A stretch of DNA of 26,183 nucleotides, taken from contig JAFYOG010000120.1 in assembly GCA_017560285.1 (NCBI GenBank), forward strand, positions 1 through 26,183, given 5' to 3'. Source of the DNA: Clostridia bacterium. GTDB lineage: Bacteria > Bacillota > Clostridia > Oscillospirales > CAG-382. Below are positions 22,348 to 26,183 of this stretch, in pieces; positions within the stretch are counted from its first letter, which is position 1, and every line of letters begins with the position of its first letter. Position numbers and translations under genes: made by a program. The notes below the pieces were generated by a model. That model saw only the letters and a program-made list of their open reading frames with translations. It ran no database searches and was not told the origin of the DNA.

Positions 22348-23594
22348 AGTACGGTCTTATTGCCGAAAAAGTAAGCCACAGTTTTTCGGCAGAAATACAT
22401 AACAAACTGTTTGGATACGAATATGAGCTGAAATCTATTTCGAAGGATGATTTCGACGCATTTATGCGTCATAAGGACTTTAGCGGAATAAACGTAACCA
22501 TTCCCTACAAGCAACAGGTTGTCCCCTATTTAGATAATATCCACGAAATGGCAAAAGAAATAGGTGCGGTAAATACAGTAGTTAACCGGGATGGAAAACT
22601 TTACGGCTACAATACCGACGTTATGGGAATGATAGCCCTGATAAAAAGAAACGGTATAGAACTAAAAGGAAAAAAAGTTCTTGTTTTGGGCGGGGGAGGT
22701 ACTTCTAAAACCGCATATTACGTAGCAAAACAGCTAAATTGCGATTCGGTTTACAGGGTTTCCCGAACAGGAAAAGATAATTGCATTACATACGAAAATG
22801 CATTAAACGAGCATATAGATGCAGAGGTTATTATTAATACAACCCCTGTGGGAATGTACCCAGAAATAGGTGTTTCTCCAATCGATATTGCGTGTTTTAA
22901 AAATCTTTGCGCCGTTGTTGATGTGGTTTATAATCCCTTAAGAACAAAGCTTGTATGCGATGCTATATCCCGCGGGATAAAGGCAGTGGGCGGTTTGTAT
23001 ATGCTTGTTGCTCAGGCAGCTTTCGCGGCAGAGCTGTTTATAGGAAAAACCGTAGATGTTAATAAAATAGAAGAGATATATCGAGAGCTGTACCTATCTA
23101 AAGAAAATATTGTTTTAATAGGTATGCCGGGAAGCGGCAAAACCGCTACCTGCAGAAACATTTCTAAATTAACAGACAAAAAGCTTATCGATACCGACGA
23201 TTATATAACAGAAACCATCGGCTTAGAGCCTTGCCAAATAATATGTATCAGCGGCGAGCCCGCCTTCCGTAAAATAGAATCGGAGGTTATAAAAACGATA
23301 TCTTCCTCGCAAGGGTGTGTAATTTCTACCGGCGGCGGCGCGGTTTTGGTAAAAGAAAACGTGGATTTGCTAAAAGAAAACGGAAGAATTTATTTTATAG
23401 ACAGACCTTTAGAGGATATTAAAGCTACAAAAAAACGTCCTCTGACTTCCAATAAAGAGAATTTGTTAAAACGCTACAACGAACGATACGATATATATTG
23501 CAATTCCTGTAACGTCAGATTTGTTCCCGTTGACGGTGCAGAGCTGAACGCAAGAACAGTTTTGGAGGATTTTAATGAAAATTCTTGTAATTAA
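22344..23594 (+). CDS. aroE-aroK: Fused shikimate dehydrogenase - shikimate kinase
   Basis: A single 416-residue protein joining steps four and five of the shikimate pathway. Residues 1-250 are AroE: SHSFSAEIHN (substrate site), VTIPYKQQV with catalytic Lys56, YNTDVMG with Asp92, the nucleotide motif GGGGTSKTA (116-124), NTTPVGMYP and VGGLYMLVAQAA. Residues about 252-416 are AroK: P-loop GMPGSGKT (260-267), DTDD (283-286), FRKIESE (308-314), STGGGA (328-333) and RPLTS in the lid (365-369). The linker is very short. I start at ATG 22344, which overlaps the aroC stop (ATGA), rather than the TTG four codons earlier. The reading frame is continuous, so this is a real fusion in this sequence and not two ORFs. 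Confidence 0.94.
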   Translation: MKYGLIAEKVSHSFSAEIHNKLFGYEYELKSISKDDFDAFMRHKDFSGINVTIPYKQQVVPYLDNIHEMAKEIGAVNTVVNRDGKLYGYNTDVMGMIALIKRNGIELKGKKVLVLGGGGTSKTAYYVAKQLNCDSVYRVSRTGKDNCITYENALNEHIDAEVIINTTPVGMYPEIGVSPIDIACFKNLCAVVDVVYNPLRTKLVCDAISRGIKAVGGLYMLVAQAAFAAELFIGKTVDVNKIEEIYRELYLSKENIVLIGMPGSGKTATCRNISKLTDKKLIDTDDYITETIGLEPCQIICISGEPAFRKIESEVIKTISSSQGCVISTGGGAVLVKENVDLLKENGRIYFIDRPLEDIKATKKRPLTSNKENLLKRYNERYDIYCNSCNVRFVPVDGAELNARTVLEDFNENSCN

Positions 23595-24003
23595 CGGCCC
23601 GAATATAAATATGCTTGGCATACGTGAACCCGATATTTACGGAAAAGAGAATTATAATTCGCTTTGTGCCCTTATTAAAGCATTTGCGGAAGATAAGGGA
23701 ATAACCGTAGAAATTTATCAGAGCAACCACGAGGGCTGTATTGTTGATAAAATACAGCAAGCGTACGGCAATTTCGACGGAATAGTTATTAACCCTGCTG
23801 CCTATACGCATACAAGCATTGCAATTTTAGATGCATTAAAATCTATAGGTATTCCTGCAGTAGAGGTGCACATTTCCGATGTTTCAAAGCGTGAATTCTA
23901 CCGTCAAATCAGCTATGTAAGGGAATATTGCGAAAAAACAATTTGCGGCAAGGGTATAAACGGATATATTGAAGCCATAGAATATTTAATTTCAAAAGGT
24001 TAA
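23575..24003 (+). CDS. aroQ: Type II 3-dehydroquinate dehydratase
   Basis: Dehydrates 3-dehydroquinate to 3-dehydroshikimate (142 aa, normal for the dodecameric type II family). Motifs: ILVINGPNINMLGIREPDIYG with the catalytic Tyr at the end, QSNHEGCIVDKIQ, NPAAYTHTSIAILDAL with the catalytic His, VEVHISDVSKREFYRQ. GGAGG (23564-23568) lies 6 bases upstream of the ATG, inside the end of the preceding gene, giving a 20-base overlap. It supplies the substrate for the upstream fusion enzyme. Confidence 0.95.
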   Translation: MKILVINGPNINMLGIREPDIYGKENYNSLCALIKAFAEDKGITVEIYQSNHEGCIVDKIQQAYGNFDGIVINPAAYTHTSIAILDALKSIGIPAVEVHISDVSKREFYRQISYVREYCEKTICGKGINGYIEAIEYLISKG

Positions 24004-24006
24004 ACG

Positions 24007-25215
24007 ATGAAGGTTAAAATTACGTCTTCAAGGGCTATGGGCGACGTTGTTGTACCACCCTCTAAGAGCATTGCCCACAGGGGCTTAATTTGCGGCAGTA
24101 TGACTGCAGAAAGCAAAATAGAAAATATTGATTTTTCAAAAGATATAACTGCTACTATCGATTGTTTAAAAGCGTTGGGGGCAAGGGTATACGTTAACGG
24201 AAATACCGTAACGTTAGGCGGCTTCGATCCGTTTAACCTTCCCGATAGCGCGGTTTTGCCTTGCAACGAAAGCGGCAGCACTTTAAGGTTTTTTATTCCC
24301 TTATGCTTGCTTTCGGGCAAGGAAGTAACGTTTACGGGTACCGAAAAATTATTCAGCCGACCGTTGGATATATACGAAAATATCTGCCGCGAGCAGGGAA
24401 TAGACTTTATAAAACAAAATAACAGTTTAACCCTGTGCGGTAAACTAAAAAGCGGAAATTACCGCATAAAAGGCGATGTGTCCAGCCAGTTTATAACGGG
24501 CTTAATGTTTGCGCTTCCGTTGCTTGATGGAATAAGCATAATAGAAATCGACGGCAAATTTGAAAGCGCCTCTTACGTAGATTTAACAATATCGGCACTT
24601 GCCGATTTTGGTATAAAGATAACAAAAGCAGGTAACCGATTTATAATAATGGGAAATCAGCATTTTAAATCTACAAACTACCGTGTAGAAGGCGATTGCT
24701 CTAATGCGGCTTTTTTAGATGCTTTTAATTATCTTGGCGGTGCAGTAAACGTTATTGGGTTAAACCCCAATACTTTACAGGGCGATTTTGTTTATAAAGA
24801 TATTTTCGAAAGAATAATTAATGGGGAAAGGGAGTTTGATTTGTCCGATTGCCCTGACCTTGCCCCCATATTATTTGCCTTTGCCGGTGCAAAGGGCGGG
24901 TGCCGTTTTAGCGGTACAAAACGCTTAAAGATAAAAGAAAGCGACCGCGCTTTTGCTATGGCACAAGAACTGAAAAAGCTTGGAATATCGGTAGAAATCG
25001 AAGAAAACAGCGTAACCGTATTAAATGGAACGCTATCTGCACCGAATACACCTAGTTCAAGCCATAACGACCACCGTATAGCGATGGCAATGGCAGTATT
25101 GTGCACAATTACCGGCGGTGTTATAGAAAATGCACAGGCAGTTGAAAAAAGCTATCCGAACTTTTTCGAAGATTTAAAGAGGCTAAACATAGGTATCGAA
25201 ATTTATGAAGATTGA
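24007..25215 (+). CDS. aroA: 3-phosphoshikimate 1-carboxyvinyltransferase (EPSP synthase)
   Basis: Transfers enolpyruvyl from PEP to shikimate-3-phosphate (402 aa). The N-terminal motif VPPSKSIAHRGLICGSM holds the active-site Lys, Ser and Arg. The glycine-rich loop is NESGSTLRFFIPL, the clostridial form of the NAGTA-type loop. GDVSSQFITGLMFALP, YRVEGDCSNAAF, IKESDRAFAMA and SSHNDHRIAMAMAV complete the family pattern. It is slightly shorter than the E. coli enzyme, but no motif is missing. The gene starts three bases after the aroQ stop and overlaps tyrA by 11 bases. Confidence 0.95.
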   Translation: MKVKITSSRAMGDVVVPPSKSIAHRGLICGSMTAESKIENIDFSKDITATIDCLKALGARVYVNGNTVTLGGFDPFNLPDSAVLPCNESGSTLRFFIPLCLLSGKEVTFTGTEKLFSRPLDIYENICREQGIDFIKQNNSLTLCGKLKSGNYRIKGDVSSQFITGLMFALPLLDGISIIEIDGKFESASYVDLTISALADFGIKITKAGNRFIIMGNQHFKSTNYRVEGDCSNAAFLDAFNYLGGAVNVIGLNPNTLQGDFVYKDIFERIINGEREFDLSDCPDLAPILFAFAGAKGGCRFSGTKRLKIKESDRAFAMAQELKKLGISVEIEENSVTVLNGTLSAPNTPSSSHNDHRIAMAMAVLCTITGGVIENAQAVEKSYPNFFEDLKRLNIGIEIYED

Positions 25216-26068
25216 TAAATCAAAAAAGATCCTTATTGTAGGGTTAGGCTTATTGGGCGGCAGCTATGCAAAAAGCCTTACAAAACAAGGATATTACGTT
25301 ACTGCAATAACCTTGGAACAGGCTTCTGTCGATTATGCAGTAGAACACAATATAATAACAAAAGGCTCTGCGTTCGTGGATGAAGCGCTTATTGCCGAGG
25401 CAGATATAATCGTATTTGCCCTTTACCCCCACGTTTTTGTAGAATGGATTAAGGAAAACGGACACTTGATAACACCAAAAACGGTTATCACCGACGTTAC
25501 GGGCGTAAAGGAATGCATTGTATACGAAATACAGTCGTTGCTTCCCGATGGCGTGGAATTTATATCCGCTCACCCTATGGCAGGCAGGGAAACCTCGGGG
25601 GTGGAAAATGCCGATGACGGTATGTTTAAAAACGCAAATTATATCGTCGTACCTACCGAAAAGAACTCTTTGGATACCATAGAGCTTTGCGGTGATTTAG
25701 GCGAAACCTTGGGCTTCCGTGAAATATCGGTTTTGTCCCCCGAAAAGCACGACCAAATGATAGCATTTCTTTCGCAGTTAACACACTGTATTGCAGTATC
25801 GCTTATGTGTGCCTGCGATGCCCCGGATTTAGAGCGATATACAGGCGATTCCTTTAGAGATTTAACGCGTATCGCTAATATTAACGATGAAATGTGGAGC
25901 GAGCTGTTTCTTTCAAACAAACAAACGCTTTTGCAAGAAATGGATAAATATCGCAATGCATTTGACAAACTATACGATTCTATAAATAACGGCAACCGCG
26001 AAGAACTGCGCCGAATGATGCAACTCTCCACAGCTCGCCGCAAAAAATTTAACAAGAAAAAGAGCTAA
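25205..26068 (+). CDS. tyrA: Prephenate dehydrogenase
   Basis: NAD(P)-dependent oxidative decarboxylation of prephenate to 4-hydroxyphenylpyruvate, the Tyr branch (287 aa). The Rossmann motif is VGLGLLGGSYAKSL (13-26). Substrate and catalytic motifs are VTDVTGVKE, SAHPMAGRETSGVENAD and SQLTHCIAVSL, the last with the likely catalytic His. The length shows that it has no C-terminal ACT domain, so Tyr feedback through ACT is unlikely. The ATG overlaps the end of aroA by 11 bases. Together with pheA it explains why the leader peptide senses both Phe and Tyr. Confidence 0.94.
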   Translation: MKIDKSKKILIVGLGLLGGSYAKSLTKQGYYVTAITLEQASVDYAVEHNIITKGSAFVDEALIAEADIIVFALYPHVFVEWIKENGHLITPKTVITDVTGVKECIVYEIQSLLPDGVEFISAHPMAGRETSGVENADDGMFKNANYIVVPTEKNSLDTIELCGDLGETLGFREISVLSPEKHDQMIAFLSQLTHCIAVSLMCACDAPDLERYTGDSFRDLTRIANINDEMWSELFLSNKQTLLQEMDKYRNAFDKLYDSINNGNREELRRMMQLSTARRKKFNKKKS

Positions 26069-26082
26069 AGAGGTATTAAGCT

Positions 26083-26183
26083 ATGAACATGGAATTCTTC
26101 CGTAAACTACCCATTCCCCAACAAGTAAAGCAGGATTTTCCCGTAACAGCCGAAATGGCAATGGTTAAGGAACAGCGAGATAA
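26083..26183 (+). CDS. DAHP synthase N-terminus (partial)
   Basis: The first 33 codons of a gene cut by the right edge. The sequence begins MNMEFFRKLPIPQQVKQDFP and continues VTAEMAMVKEQRD, which resembles the N-terminus of type I 3-deoxy-7-phosphoheptulonate synthases (AroF/G/H type: LPxPxxV...FP). It lies 14 bases after tyrA with AAAGAGG in front, and DAHP synthase is the one shikimate enzyme otherwise absent from this operon. With so little sequence the call leans on context. Confidence 0.7.
   Translation, partial: MNMEFFRKLPIPQQVKQDFPVTAEMAMVKEQRD

Overview
The window looks like chromosomal DNA of a strictly anaerobic, moderately AT-rich Gram-positive bacterium, most likely an uncultured member of class Clostridia (Bacillota). 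The reasons are strong AGGAGG-type ribosome binding sites, compact operons, Rex, an [FeFe] hydrogenase, an ECF-type S component, a bacterial Flx-Hdr module and a clostridial-looking aromatic operon. Assignment below class level is a guess. All calls rest on reading the sequence; no database search was run. No rRNA, tRNA, CRISPR array, IS element or phage gene was seen.

Region 1 (1-804): the start of a secreted cyclophilin lipoprotein gene (minus strand) with a clear promoter, then a terminator shared with the next unit. Region 2 (805-15434, all minus strand): a tightly packed run of 14 genes with no gap above about 45 bases. In transcription order these are rex, a group-B-like [FeFe] hydrogenase, malate dehydrogenase, fumC, hdrB, hdrC, hdrA, flxD, flxC, flxB, flxA, frdB, frdA and an AspT/YidE-family exporter. 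Read as a pathway this is oxaloacetate > malate > fumarate > succinate > export. The fumarate reductase is soluble (no FrdC/FrdD anchor) and wired to an NADH-oxidising FlxABCD-HdrABC module. The most interesting hypothesis is that the cluster encodes a cytoplasmic, flavin-based electron-bifurcating NADH:fumarate reductase/ferredoxin reductase under Rex (NADH/NAD+) control, with the hydrogenase disposing of low-potential electrons.

Region 3 (15435-16399): a 341-base intergenic stretch with a 25-bp inverted repeat and terminator-like hairpins, then an orphan ECF S component with its own promoter and a bidirectional terminator. Region 4 (16400-18700, minus): citrate synthase followed by a LysR regulator. 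Region 5 (18719-26183, plus): a divergent promoter region, a ribosome-mediated attenuator with a Phe/Tyr-rich 19-residue leader peptide, and a full aromatic operon: pheA, aroB, aroC, aroE-aroK fusion, aroQ, aroA, tyrA and the start of a DAHP synthase. Together these cover the shikimate pathway and both branches to phenylpyruvate and hydroxyphenylpyruvate.
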